The notes under the pieces are model-generated. The model saw only the letters and a program-made list of their open reading frames with translations. It did no database searches and had not been told where the DNA came from. A DNA stretch of 64,000 nt, from NCBI GenBank assembly GCA_965261695.1, contig OZ253474.1, positions 1,984,001-2,048,000 on the forward strand. Direction: 5' to 3'. Every line of letters begins with the position of its first letter. Within the stretch, counting starts at the first letter, position 1. Below, one piece after another: positions 35,769-45,149 of the stretch. Made by a program: the position numbers and the translations under genes. The stretch comes from Bin5 sp965261695 (GTDB lineage Bacteria; Chloroflexota; Anaerolineae; Caldilineales; Caldilineaceae).

Positions 35769-36563
35769 TCAGGGATAGAGATAGGGCTGATTCGGCTCCG
35801 GCACGGCGTCCAACTGCTCAGCCACCAGCACCGGCAAAGCATTCCCGACCGGTGGCGCGAAACGCCCAATGACCCGCACCCACTGCCCTTCTTCCATCTC
35901 GTCCATAGACGGCTGGCCGGGAGCGCCCTCCGGTGCCACGCTGACCGGCAGGCCGACGGCCATGGCGTCGGCGGCACAGCAGCCGACGACAAAACGGGTG
36001 ACGGTAAACCGTCCCTCGTCCACGTTGTCGTCATGGTAAACAAAGCCGATCACATCGGCCATGTCCGTCTCGGCTGGCCATTGGCCCTCGTGAAAGGCGA
36101 GGACCCAATCCAGGATCGTGCGCTCGCTGCTCTCCTTCATCTGCGTCGAACGCACAGCCGCAGGCAGCACGGAGTCCACACCCCCGACGCTGATCTCACG
36201 ATTTTGCAGGGCCGCCACGCCCAGGGGTCGCGGCGGCACGAGCAGCCCCAGGATGATCGGGAGGGAAATTAGCAGAAACCCGGCCCACCCCAGAGCATGA
36301 CCGTGTTGATCGTCAGAATGCGAAGGATGAGCATGGCCGTCGTCCCCGGCAGGCGTCCGCTCGGCGTCTCTGAACAGGTAGCGGTAGCTCCCCCCCACCA
36401 CAAAGAGACCGAGGACAGCCGCCATCGTCAGCCAGCCAAAGCGGTCACTGATGTAAAAGTTGAGCGCGCCGGATGTGATGCGCGTCAGCAGAAAGATGCC
36501 CATTCCGAACAGGAGCATCGCCTTGAGCGCGATCTGCACCCTGGGCAAACGCAGAAACCTCAT
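35769..36563 (-). CDS. TIGR03943/YcgQ-like membrane protein
   Basis: 264 residues. Two N-terminal helices (MLLFGMGIFLLTRITSG and WLTMAAVLGLFVVGG), a His-rich loop (GHAHPSHSDDQHGHALGWAG), a third helix, then a soluble C-terminal domain. The latter has RFVVGCCAADAMAVGLPV, the cysteine pair typical of TIGR03943. Its start overlaps the 3' end of the permease gene (ATGA, 36560-36563). It pairs with the YcgR-type permease, presumably as a subunit for a metal or organic-metal substrate. Confidence 0.82.
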   Translation of the reverse strand: MRFLRLPRVQIALKAMLLFGMGIFLLTRITSGALNFYISDRFGWLTMAAVLGLFVVGGSYRYLFRDAERTPAGDDGHAHPSHSDDQHGHALGWAGFLLISLPIILGLLVPPRPLGVAALQNREISVGGVDSVLPAAVRSTQMKESSERTILDWVLAFHEGQWPAETDMADVIGFVYHDDNVDEGRFTVTRFVVGCCAADAMAVGLPVSVAPEGAPGQPSMDEMEEGQWVRVIGRFAPPVGNALPVLVAEQLDAVPEPNQPYLYP

Positions 36564-37648
36564 ACGCCCACCTGCACATTCCAGAAAACGCCGATAACCG
36601 CCACCAGCGACAGGGGCAACAGAATCAGATAGAGGACGGTCCGCTGCCGGAAGACCCCCAGGAACAGCAGCGAGCTCTTGACATCCACCATCGGGCCGAA
36701 GACGAGAAACCCGAACAGCGAGCCGGTCGTAAACGCGCTGCTGAAGGCCAGGGCGATAAAGGCATCCACCGTGGAGCAGACCGAGAGAATGAATGCCACC
36801 GCCATCATCACGAAGACGGAGATGATCGGCCCCTGACCGATGGCGAACAGCGTGGACTGGGATACAAGGGTCTGCATGGCCGCGGCCAGCAACGCCCCGA
36901 TGATCAGATAGCGCCCCATATCCAGAAAGTCATCACCGGCCGTGGACAGAGCCTGCCACATGCGCGGACTCGAATCGGGATGGTGATGGTCGTCATTGTG
37001 ATCGTGACCGCTGGCGCCAGCCGTAGAGTTGAGAATCTGCGGCAGCAGGATCTCCTGCGGTCGGGCAAGGTGGAAGACCAGCCCAACCGCAAACGCGACC
37101 ACAATACTGAAGGCGACCCGTCCCCACAGCACAGGCCCCCAGCCGAAAGCCGCGAACGTGCTGAAAATGACGACCGGATTGATCACCGGCGCGGCCAGCA
37201 GAAACGCGATGCCCACCGGCAGAGGCAGCCCCTTGCCATAGAGCCGGCGCGTGACCGGCACGACGCCGCATTCACAGACAGGGAACACAAGCCCCAGACC
37301 CGCGCCCGCCAGCGCAGCCAGCAGCGGATTATCCGGTATGAACCGGTCCACCATCGCCTGGTTCACATAGACCGCAATGATGCCCGACACGATTGAACCG
37401 GCCAGCAAAAAGGGCGCGGCTTCGATGAAGAGACCGAGGAAAATGGTGACGAAGGTCTGGAAGCGCTCGGCCGCGAAAAAGCGCGCCTGCGGTGTGTTGA
37501 TGCTGCTGACCAGGACCACGGCGAAAGCCAGAACCAGGAACGCCGCGATCCCCCAGCGCGGGCGTCGTGTACCGCTTGTGGCTGGGTGACTCTCTACACT
37601 CTCTACACTGTCTGCAGCTGTCTGCGACAGCGGCGATGTATGGTCCAT
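36560..37648 (-). CDS. YcgR/ArsP-type permease
   Basis: 362 residues with about eight helices. The signature VFPVCECGVVPVTRRLYGKG carries the conserved CECG motif of this permease family, and LLAAPVINPVVIFSTFAAFG matches the adjacent helix. A His/Asp-rich loop (DHNDDHHHPDSSPRMW) may bind metal. Members export organoarsenicals or work with YcgQ under metal control. The ligand here is unknown. It is the first gene of a two-gene unit. Confidence 0.83.
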   Translation of the reverse strand: MDHTSPLSQTAADSVESVESHPATSGTRRPRWGIAAFLVLAFAVVLVSSINTPQARFFAAERFQTFVTIFLGLFIEAAPFLLAGSIVSGIIAVYVNQAMVDRFIPDNPLLAALAGAGLGLVFPVCECGVVPVTRRLYGKGLPLPVGIAFLLAAPVINPVVIFSTFAAFGWGPVLWGRVAFSIVVAFAVGLVFHLARPQEILLPQILNSTAGASGHDHNDDHHHPDSSPRMWQALSTAGDDFLDMGRYLIIGALLAAAMQTLVSQSTLFAIGQGPIISVFVMMAVAFILSVCSTVDAFIALAFSSAFTTGSLFGFLVFGPMVDVKSSLLFLGVFRQRTVLYLILLPLSLVAVIGVFWNVQVGV

Positions 37649-38095
37649 AGGAATCTTCAGTCGTCTCTCTTGCTCGGGCTACCACAGCAATGATCATCAA
37701 TCTTAATTGAAGCATTATCTTCTGCCAACTCCGAATGTTTGGCGCCGTTTGTCTGGGCCGACGGAGCCAGTGCCAAACAGACCAACTGCTGTAACCCACG
37801 GCAGGCGAATTAATCAAATATGGGAGTGATAACACTCTATGGAATTGGTACTTGGAAATACTTCGGCTATCTTCAGTACGTTGAAAGACATCATTTCTCA
37901 GTTTCCATTCCGGAATTTCAAGCTTTCAGTTGCCGCCGCGACCGGGTGCCTGACAGTTCATATGAACTCCGCTTGACTCCAGGACTTTCGCACAGTCTGC
38001 TTCCAGGGATGCCCAGGTATCTCGCCTGCCCTTACAAAATACGTTAACTCCTGGCGCCGCCAGAAACTGAGGATACGCAACCACGCTGCCTCAAC
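37649..38095. other. Divergent intergenic region before the GT-C cluster
   Basis: 447 bp separating the permease (minus) from GT-C copy 1 (plus). It has an AT-rich stretch but no convincing promoter box, Zur-like palindrome or RNA gene that I can support. Confidence 0.35.
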
Positions 38096-41000
38096 ATGAC
38101 GAATTCGCTGAAAAGACCGTTAAATCCCCTCAACCTGTCTCCCGCATCCCTCCTGTCCTTTCTCCCGTGGCTCGCGCTCCTCGGCTGGCTCTCCAGCGTC
38201 GCCTGGTTCTTGTGCGACGACGCTTTCATCAGCTTCCGCTACACGCGCAACCTCCTCGAAGGACACGGCCTGGTCTTCAACCCGGGCGAGTACGTCGAGG
38301 GCTACACCAACTTCCTCTGGATCCTGGAACTGGCCGCCATCTGGGGCATCTTCGGCGTGCGCCCGGAATACGCCGCGCCCTGGCTCTCGGTCGCCTACAC
38401 CGTCGGCACTGTCGCCGCCATGTTGTGGTGGGTCGTCCGCCTGCCCTCGCTGCGCAACCGGGGACTGGTCGGCTGGATGGCGCTGGGCCTGCTCTGCAGC
38501 AGCGCCACCTTCGCCGTCTGGACATCCGGCGGCGGACTCGAGACGCGCCAGTTCACCTTTTTCATCGTCACGGCGGTCGTCTGCCTCAGCGTGTACACAA
38601 ACAGCCGCCGGGGCCTGTTGATCGCGTCGCTGAGCTTGGCCGCGGCCGCTTTGACGCGGCCCGAGGGCCTGATGCTGGCCGCTTGCTGTTTCGGTTGGTT
38701 CGCTGTCCAGCGCGTGGTCTCAGACCGAAGAATAAACTCCGGGCTGGTCCGGGACCTGATTTCTCTGGTTGCGCCTTTTCTCATCCTGGTCGCCGCCCAC
38801 TTCCTCTTCCGCTACAGCTATTACGGCGAATGGCTGCCCAACACCTACTACGCCAAGCACGTCCGGCCTTGGTACGAATCGGGCTTCCGCTATCTTTTGG
38901 CCGCCGCCTTGGAGACCGGGCTCTATATCCTGCTGCCGCTGGCTTTCCTGGCGCTACGCTCGCGCTGGCAGGTGCATCGCGATAGCTCTCTCGCTCTCCC
39001 TCTTCTCTGTATCGCCGCCCACATGGCCTATCTGCTGCCAATTGGCGGCGACCATTTCGAGTTTCGCCCCCTCGACTTCTATTGGCCTCTGTTGGCAGTT
39101 CCTGCAGCCGAAGGCATCGCTCTGCTCGGCTTCAGGATATCAGCCGGCCTGCGAAGGTTCCCACGAGTCCCGGGCTCGCCGGCCTGGGGAAGCACCTGCA
39201 CGATTACGCTCTTCCTGCCCATTTTGTTCTACGCCAGCGCGATTCAAGGTGTCCTGCTATTCGAGGGGGCCGCGCTCCGCCAACAAGACAACTACCCGCC
39301 TATCGAACTCAATCACGAGAACGCGGGCTGGCTGCTGGCCGCGCCGGGCATGCCAGCGCTCGTCGCCATCTCCAACGATATGCGCCGCCTGTGTAGCAGG
39401 AATGGGGTCGCCCTACGCTTCCCTCTTCACCGCAACGGCGCCAACTCTTACATTCGCCTCTGGAAACCATACGAAGGAAGTGAGCGACCTTTCATTCCCG
39501 ACGACGCCCTGATGGTCAACCAATTCATAGGAAGGTTCTATTTCATTCCAGACCTAAAAATCGTCGACTACCATGGCTTGACCGACTCGACAGTGGCGCG
39601 CACGCCCGTTACCAAAAGCAACGACCGTCGTTACATAGCGCATGACCGCCAGGCGACATCCGAATACCTGAAACAGCGGGGCGTCAACCTCAGGATATTC
39701 CCCCCAGCCTCCAGCGCCGACGCCGCGCTGAACGTCGCAGACTACGCCGTCAACTTCGGCCCCGACCTCTGGATGCCCTTCAATACTTTCAATGCGCAGT
39801 GGGCAACAGACCGTTTCGCCGGCCGCGACCTGAGAGCCAACAAAACTTTTTCGACCGTCGAACCTGCCCGCAACCGCTTTCATGTCGGCGAACACACCTA
39901 TGTCGGCGAGCGGATTCTCGCACACTTCGAGCACGGCTTTGACGGCTGGCAACCGTCTGGTCAGGCCGTCAGCAACTTCGACCAGCACGCAAATTACGCG
40001 CGACAACAGCTGATCTGGAACCGCGCCGACTCCGACTTCCTGACCAGCTACCACCCCAGCAAAGGAAACCGTGTGACCGGCCAGGCCCTCTCGCCGTCCT
40101 TCACCGCCTCCGCTCACCAATACCTCGCCTTCCTCATTGCCGGCGGCGGCCTCAACGGCGTCGGGCTGCGCCTGCTCGCCGATGGCGAAGAAACCGCGGT
40201 CTGGCGCGGCAAAAATTCTGACCGCTTCGAGTTGATTGTCCATCCGCTCGGTTACGTCGCCGGTAAATCTCTGCAACTGCAACTCTTCGACTACGTTCTT
40301 GGTGACCGCGGCTACATCATGCTCGACCACGTCCTGCTGGTCGCTTGTGATGTATGCCCAACCGAACCGATAGCTATGGCTCAGGCGCTGAGCGCGCAGC
40401 CCTCCTATGACGACACGGTCTACCTGATCCCAGGTTTCCAGAATCATAGCAGCGTCAAGTACCACCTCTTGTCTCACGGCATCGCGCCAGCCCATGTCTT
40501 TCCTATGGACGCTCCCAATCTGGCGCAGATCGTTGAAACCGCGCTGTTGGAATCGAGGGAGGCCGCCGTGGTAAAGCTTGTCGAGTGGAAATCCGAAAGC
40601 CGCTGGATCGGCGATGATGCCGAACTCCTGGCCTTCCTCCTGACCAGGTACGGACGTTACCTGGGCACCGACGACTACGACGACTTTACCGTCCACAACT
40701 ACGCCGACATCTCCTTCGAACGCCCCTGGTTACTCTATGAACAACCGGAGCCGCTGATAATCAACTATGACGGCGGCATCGCTCTCCAGGGAATTGCCCT
40801 CGGCCACGACGCAGAGCAACTCCCGTTTGGACAACTGCTCAACTTGGGACCGGAGCGCTCTCTCTGGGGGGTCTTGCAATGGCAGACCGAGCCCGGACTG
40901 GATATAGATTATGTGATATCCCTGCGCCTGTACAATGCTGAGGGCGAAAGGGCATTCCAGGAAGATGCTGTCCTGTGGAACCCGGACCATTGGCCCACCA

Positions 41001-41188
41001 GCTATTGGTCGGCGAGTGCGTCGGTCGACACCAGGATCCTGCTCCACTTCCCAGCCGACCTTCAGCCCGGCGATTACGAGTTGAGACTGGTCGTCTATGA
41101 CTTCCTGACGCAGACGCCCACTGTTCAACAGGATGTTTGGCAACCAGAGATCACCCTGGCGCGCCTGCGGCTGGCGGAAGCCCGATGA
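38096..41188 (+). CDS. GT-C membrane glycosyltransferase (AftB-like), copy 1
   Basis: 1030 residues. The N-terminal half has about ten helices. The key motif TDDAFISFRYTRNLLEGHGL-type reads here as CDDAFISFRYTRN, followed by VEGYTNFLW; the paired aspartates and YTNFLW match AftB-type arabinofuranosyltransferases, which use polyprenyl-phosphate sugar. Copy 1 has Cys where copies 2 and 3 have Thr before the DD. The C-terminal ~420 residues are soluble and beta-rich (HFEHGFDGWQPSGQAVSNF), perhaps carbohydrate-binding. It likely adds a sugar to a surface glycan on the outer face of the membrane. Confidence 0.82.
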   Translation: MTNSLKRPLNPLNLSPASLLSFLPWLALLGWLSSVAWFLCDDAFISFRYTRNLLEGHGLVFNPGEYVEGYTNFLWILELAAIWGIFGVRPEYAAPWLSVAYTVGTVAAMLWWVVRLPSLRNRGLVGWMALGLLCSSATFAVWTSGGGLETRQFTFFIVTAVVCLSVYTNSRRGLLIASLSLAAAALTRPEGLMLAACCFGWFAVQRVVSDRRINSGLVRDLISLVAPFLILVAAHFLFRYSYYGEWLPNTYYAKHVRPWYESGFRYLLAAALETGLYILLPLAFLALRSRWQVHRDSSLALPLLCIAAHMAYLLPIGGDHFEFRPLDFYWPLLAVPAAEGIALLGFRISAGLRRFPRVPGSPAWGSTCTITLFLPILFYASAIQGVLLFEGAALRQQDNYPPIELNHENAGWLLAAPGMPALVAISNDMRRLCSRNGVALRFPLHRNGANSYIRLWKPYEGSERPFIPDDALMVNQFIGRFYFIPDLKIVDYHGLTDSTVARTPVTKSNDRRYIAHDRQATSEYLKQRGVNLRIFPPASSADAALNVADYAVNFGPDLWMPFNTFNAQWATDRFAGRDLRANKTFSTVEPARNRFHVGEHTYVGERILAHFEHGFDGWQPSGQAVSNFDQHANYARQQLIWNRADSDFLTSYHPSKGNRVTGQALSPSFTASAHQYLAFLIAGGGLNGVGLRLLADGEETAVWRGKNSDRFELIVHPLGYVAGKSLQLQLFDYVLGDRGYIMLDHVLLVACDVCPTEPIAMAQALSAQPSYDDTVYLIPGFQNHSSVKYHLLSHGIAPAHVFPMDAPNLAQIVETALLESREAAVVKLVEWKSESRWIGDDAELLAFLLTRYGRYLGTDDYDDFTVHNYADISFERPWLLYEQPEPLIINYDGGIALQGIALGHDAEQLPFGQLLNLGPERSLWGVLQWQTEPGLDIDYVISLRLYNAEGERAFQEDAVLWNPDHWPTSYWSASASVDTRILLHFPADLQPGDYELRLVVYDFLTQTPTVQQDVWQPEITLARLRLAEAR
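39674..41028 (+). repeat. 1355-bp block identical to GT-C copy 2
   Basis: Matches 43273-44627 at a fixed offset of 3599 bp with no difference in the parts compared. The flanking parts of the two genes differ by many substitutions. The sharp edges indicate a recent gene-conversion tract or recombination. Confidence 0.85.
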
Positions 41189-41694
41189 AAGGAGCATCAC
41201 CTGAGGAGAGAGCGAAGAGGAGAAAGGGTTCATCCTGCTCCTCCAACAGCATGGGCCGGCTGAAGTGCCACTGCTCCGGAAAAGTGGGGAACTTGCCCCG
41301 ATGTGCCTGCATAGGACCCCGCAACCCCGTTGCCTGATTCCAGCCGCACCATTCGCCGCTCACACATATGGCGAACAGCTCGCTGTCACGACACGCAGGC
41401 AGCATCTCCCGCTTGGCGCCGTTGTGCGGGCCAGCGTCTGGTCCATGCCGTCATTCAGCACATATTCCCTTAGACAGTAATCGTCGTAGTCGGTTATCAT
41501 TCGGACGGTCCTTCTGACTGTTTGCTCTGGTGTTTGCTGAGCCCAAAGGGAATTCACTGCTAGCCTTCTTTCATACTCCATCCAATGTGCGTTCACATTA
41601 AAAACACGCTTTTCGCACGGCCTATTTCGCAATCTCACCGACAGGGATATGGCGCATTTGCCCGCCTGAAATGAACTCCGAATTCGGGCTGAAC
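41189..41694 (+). other. Spacer between GT-C copies 1 and 2, with aminotransferase leader relic
   Basis: Around 41466-41590 the sequence resembles 48248-48375, the leader of the class V aminotransferase (shared TTATCATTC, GTGTTTG and CCTTCTTTCA-like blocks). This marks a duplicated unit that included the aminotransferase leader. No gene is supported; a short frame at 41137-41337 overlaps the end of copy 1 and is not convincing. Confidence 0.5.
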
Positions 41695-44600
41695 ATGACG
41701 AAATCATTGATAAGACCGTTAAATCCCCTCAACCTGTCTCCCGTATCCCTCCTGTCCTTTCTCCCGTGGCTCGCGCTACTCGGCTGGCTCTCCAGCGTCG
41801 CTTGGTTCGTCACCGACGACGCTTTCATCAGCTTTCGCTACACGCGCAATCTGCTCGACGGTCACGGCCTGGTCTTCAATCCCGGCGAATACGTCGAGGG
41901 CTACACCAACTTCCTCTGGATCCTGGAACTGGCCGCCATCTGGGGCATCTTCGGCCTGCGCCCGGAGCACGCCGCGCCCTGGCTCTCGGTCGCCTACACC
42001 GTCGGCACTGTCGCCGCCATGTTGTGGTGGGTCGCCCGCCTGCCTTCGCTGCGCAACCGGGGACTGGTCGGCTGGATGGCGCTGGGCCTGCTCTGCAGCA
42101 GCGCCACCTTTGCCGTCTGGACCTCGAGCGGCGGGCTGGAAACGCGGCAATTCACCTTTTTCATCGTCACGGCGGTCGTCTGCCTCAGCCTGTACCGATA
42201 CAGCCGCCGGGGCCTGTTGATCGCGTCGCTGAGCCTGGCCGCGGCCGCTTTGACACGCCCCGAGGGCCTGATGCTGGCCGCTTGCTGTTTCGGTTGGTTC
42301 GCTGTCCAGCGCGTGGTCTCAGACCGAAGAATAAACTCCAGACTGGTCCGGGACCTGATTCCTCTGGTTGCGCCATTCGCGCTGCTGGTCGCCGCCCACT
42401 TCCTCTTCCGCTACAGCTACTACGGCGAATGGCTGCCCAACACCTACTACGCTAAGCACGTCCGGCCTTGGTACGAATCGGGGTTCCGCTATCTTTTGGC
42501 CGCCGCCTTGGAGACCGGTCTCTATATCCTGCTGCCTCTGGCTTTCCTGGCGCTACGCTCGCGCTGGCAGGTGCATCGCGATAGCTCTTTCGCTCTCCCT
42601 CTTCTCTGTATCGCCGCCCACATGGCCTATCTGCTGCCGATTGGCGGCGATTTCTTCGAATTCCGTCCTCTGGACTTCTACTGGCCTCTGTTGGCAGTTC
42701 CCGCGGCCGAAGGCATCGCTCTGCTCGGCTCCGGGATTTCAACCGGCCTGCGAAGGTTCCCGCGAGTCCCGCGTTGGACGGCCGCTGGAGGGACCTACAC
42801 GATTGCGCTTTTCCTGCCCGTGCTCTTCTACGCCAACGCAATCCAGGGATTCTTGTTATTCGAGGATTCTGGGATACGCTCGCAAACCGGTGTTGCGCAT
42901 GCCGAGCTCAATGAAGAAAACGCGGGGTGGCTGCTGGCCGCGCCCGGCATGCCTGTGCTCGTCGCAATCTCCAACGATATGCGCCGCCTGTGTGGTCTGA
43001 ATTGGGTCGGCATACGCTTCTCTCAGCATCGCGGCTACGTCAACATCATTACACTGGGTTGGAAGCAATACGAACAGATGGAGCGCAGTTTCATCCCCGA
43101 TGACGCCTTAATGGAAGAAGGCGCCTTGGGTAGGTTCTATTTCATGCCAGACCTGAAAATCGTTGACTCACATGGCTTGATCGACGCCACGGTGGCGCGC
43201 ACGCCGGTCACGCATTCCAATCTCGAACGTCGGATGGCGCACGACCGCCAGCCGCCACCCGAATACCTCAAGCAGCGGGGCGTCAACCTCAGGATATTCC
43301 CCCCAGCCTCCAGCGCCGACGCCGCGCTGAACGTCGCAGACTACGCCGTCAACTTCGGCCCCGACCTCTGGATGCCCTTCAATACTTTCAATGCGCAGTG
43401 GGCAACAGACCGTTTCGCCGGCCGCGACCTGAGAGCCAACAAAACTTTTTCGACCGTCGAACCTGCCCGCAACCGCTTTCATGTCGGCGAACACACCTAT
43501 GTCGGCGAGCGGATTCTCGCACACTTCGAGCACGGCTTTGACGGCTGGCAACCGTCTGGTCAGGCCGTCAGCAACTTCGACCAGCACGCAAATTACGCGC
43601 GACAACAGCTGATCTGGAACCGCGCCGACTCCGACTTCCTGACCAGCTACCACCCCAGCAAAGGAAACCGTGTGACCGGCCAGGCCCTCTCGCCGTCCTT
43701 CACCGCCTCCGCTCACCAATACCTCGCCTTCCTCATTGCCGGCGGCGGCCTCAACGGCGTCGGGCTGCGCCTGCTCGCCGATGGCGAAGAAACCGCGGTC
43801 TGGCGCGGCAAAAATTCTGACCGCTTCGAGTTGATTGTCCATCCGCTCGGTTACGTCGCCGGTAAATCTCTGCAACTGCAACTCTTCGACTACGTTCTTG
43901 GTGACCGCGGCTACATCATGCTCGACCACGTCCTGCTGGTCGCTTGTGATGTATGCCCAACCGAACCGATAGCTATGGCTCAGGCGCTGAGCGCGCAGCC
44001 CTCCTATGACGACACGGTCTACCTGATCCCAGGTTTCCAGAATCATAGCAGCGTCAAGTACCACCTCTTGTCTCACGGCATCGCGCCAGCCCATGTCTTT
44101 CCTATGGACGCTCCCAATCTGGCGCAGATCGTTGAAACCGCGCTGTTGGAATCGAGGGAGGCCGCCGTGGTAAAGCTTGTCGAGTGGAAATCCGAAAGCC
44201 GCTGGATCGGCGATGATGCCGAACTCCTGGCCTTCCTCCTGACCAGGTACGGACGTTACCTGGGCACCGACGACTACGACGACTTTACCGTCCACAACTA
44301 CGCCGACATCTCCTTCGAACGCCCCTGGTTACTCTATGAACAACCGGAGCCGCTGATAATCAACTATGACGGCGGCATCGCTCTCCAGGGAATTGCCCTC
44401 GGCCACGACGCAGAGCAACTCCCGTTTGGACAACTGCTCAACTTGGGACCGGAGCGCTCTCTCTGGGGGGTCTTGCAATGGCAGACCGAGCCCGGACTGG
44501 ATATAGATTATGTGATATCCCTGCGCCTGTACAATGCTGAGGGCGAAAGGGCATTCCAGGAAGATGCTGTCCTGTGGAACCCGGACCATTGGCCCACCAG

Positions 44601-44781
44601 CTATTGGTCGGCGAGTGCGTCGGTCGATACCATGACCATGCTCCACTTCCCTGCCGACCTTCAGCCCGGCGATTATGAATTGAGGCTGGTCGTCTATGAC
44701 TTCCTGACGCAGACGCCGACCGTCCAGCAGGGTACCTGGCAGGCGGAGATCACCCTGGCGCGCCTGCGACTGGCACAATGA
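41695..44781 (+). CDS. GT-C membrane glycosyltransferase (AftB-like), copy 2
   Basis: 1028 residues from the ATG at 41695, chosen because it aligns with copy 1 (MTKSLIRPLNPLNLSP); the frame opens at 41671. Motif FVTDDAFISFRYTRN then VEGYTNFLW. It differs from copies 1 and 3 mainly in the middle helices and around residues 390-540. The C-terminal ~450 residues equal copy 1 exactly, then the last ~50 equal copy 3. Function as for copy 1. The variable middle could change the acceptor or donor used. Confidence 0.82.
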   Translation: MTKSLIRPLNPLNLSPVSLLSFLPWLALLGWLSSVAWFVTDDAFISFRYTRNLLDGHGLVFNPGEYVEGYTNFLWILELAAIWGIFGLRPEHAAPWLSVAYTVGTVAAMLWWVARLPSLRNRGLVGWMALGLLCSSATFAVWTSSGGLETRQFTFFIVTAVVCLSLYRYSRRGLLIASLSLAAAALTRPEGLMLAACCFGWFAVQRVVSDRRINSRLVRDLIPLVAPFALLVAAHFLFRYSYYGEWLPNTYYAKHVRPWYESGFRYLLAAALETGLYILLPLAFLALRSRWQVHRDSSFALPLLCIAAHMAYLLPIGGDFFEFRPLDFYWPLLAVPAAEGIALLGSGISTGLRRFPRVPRWTAAGGTYTIALFLPVLFYANAIQGFLLFEDSGIRSQTGVAHAELNEENAGWLLAAPGMPVLVAISNDMRRLCGLNWVGIRFSQHRGYVNIITLGWKQYEQMERSFIPDDALMEEGALGRFYFMPDLKIVDSHGLIDATVARTPVTHSNLERRMAHDRQPPPEYLKQRGVNLRIFPPASSADAALNVADYAVNFGPDLWMPFNTFNAQWATDRFAGRDLRANKTFSTVEPARNRFHVGEHTYVGERILAHFEHGFDGWQPSGQAVSNFDQHANYARQQLIWNRADSDFLTSYHPSKGNRVTGQALSPSFTASAHQYLAFLIAGGGLNGVGLRLLADGEETAVWRGKNSDRFELIVHPLGYVAGKSLQLQLFDYVLGDRGYIMLDHVLLVACDVCPTEPIAMAQALSAQPSYDDTVYLIPGFQNHSSVKYHLLSHGIAPAHVFPMDAPNLAQIVETALLESREAAVVKLVEWKSESRWIGDDAELLAFLLTRYGRYLGTDDYDDFTVHNYADISFERPWLLYEQPEPLIINYDGGIALQGIALGHDAEQLPFGQLLNLGPERSLWGVLQWQTEPGLDIDYVISLRLYNAEGERAFQEDAVLWNPDHWPTSYWSASASVDTMTMLHFPADLQPGDYELRLVVYDFLTQTPTVQQGTWQAEITLARLRLAQ
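43273..44627 (+). repeat. 1355-bp block identical to GT-C copy 1
   Basis: Partner of 39674-41028. It ends at the point where copy 2 switches to identity with copy 3 (44621 onward), a chimeric junction overlapping by 7 bp. Confidence 0.85.
44621..44768 (+). repeat. 148-bp block identical to GT-C copy 3
   Basis: Identical to 48073-48220 (offset 3452). Copy 1 differs at several positions in the corresponding part. Together with the adjacent tract it makes copy 2 a mosaic. Confidence 0.8.
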
Positions 44782-44878
44782 AGAACGCGTACACGCCGGA
44801 ATGTGCGCGCGCGAATGGTCCAATTCGGGCAATCGCGCCTTCGGCGTCAGATGGATTTCGTCAACCTACAGGTGCGCC

Positions 44879-44899
44879 CTTTGGCGGAAAACGCCAAAG
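44879..44899 (+). terminator. Candidate hairpin after GT-C copy 2
   Basis: Perfect 8-bp stem CTTTGGCG/CGCCAAAG with loop GAAAA (44887-44891), about 100 nt after the copy 2 stop. No U-tract, so its terminator role is only suggested. Confidence 0.4.
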
Positions 44900-45008
44900 T
44901 CGGCTAGGATTCGCTAAGCTCTCCTGAAAACTGTTTTCGGCATAGGTTGAACGCGAGGACAGCGCGTCTGGAACCTTCTTTCAAACGCTACAGCAAGAAG
45001 CCTAGTTC

Positions 45009-45071
45009 ATGTCACGCATGACAGTCGAACAGCTCCGGCAACACCTCCCCATAACAATGGAAGGCGGATAG
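45009..45071 (+). pseudogene. 5' relic of a class V aminotransferase gene
   Basis: Reads MSRMTVEQLRQHLPITMEGG then stop. The intact gene starts MSPMTVEQLRQDLPMTGEV at 48384. The preceding CTTCTTTCAAACGCTA segment also matches its leader. It is a truncated duplicate left between GT-C copies 2 and 3. Confidence 0.75.
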
Positions 45072-45149
45072 GTTCAGTCCAGGACCTGTGGCCTTGACAG
45101 CGACCCGGTGCCGCGAGAGTCTTGATATGCACGACTGATCCCCTTCAAC

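Noticed and set aside
39554..40696. 380-residue minus-strand frame (repeated at 43168-44295)
   Set aside because: It is antisense to the conserved C-terminal half of the GT-C genes and arises from their codon use; no domain is recognisable.
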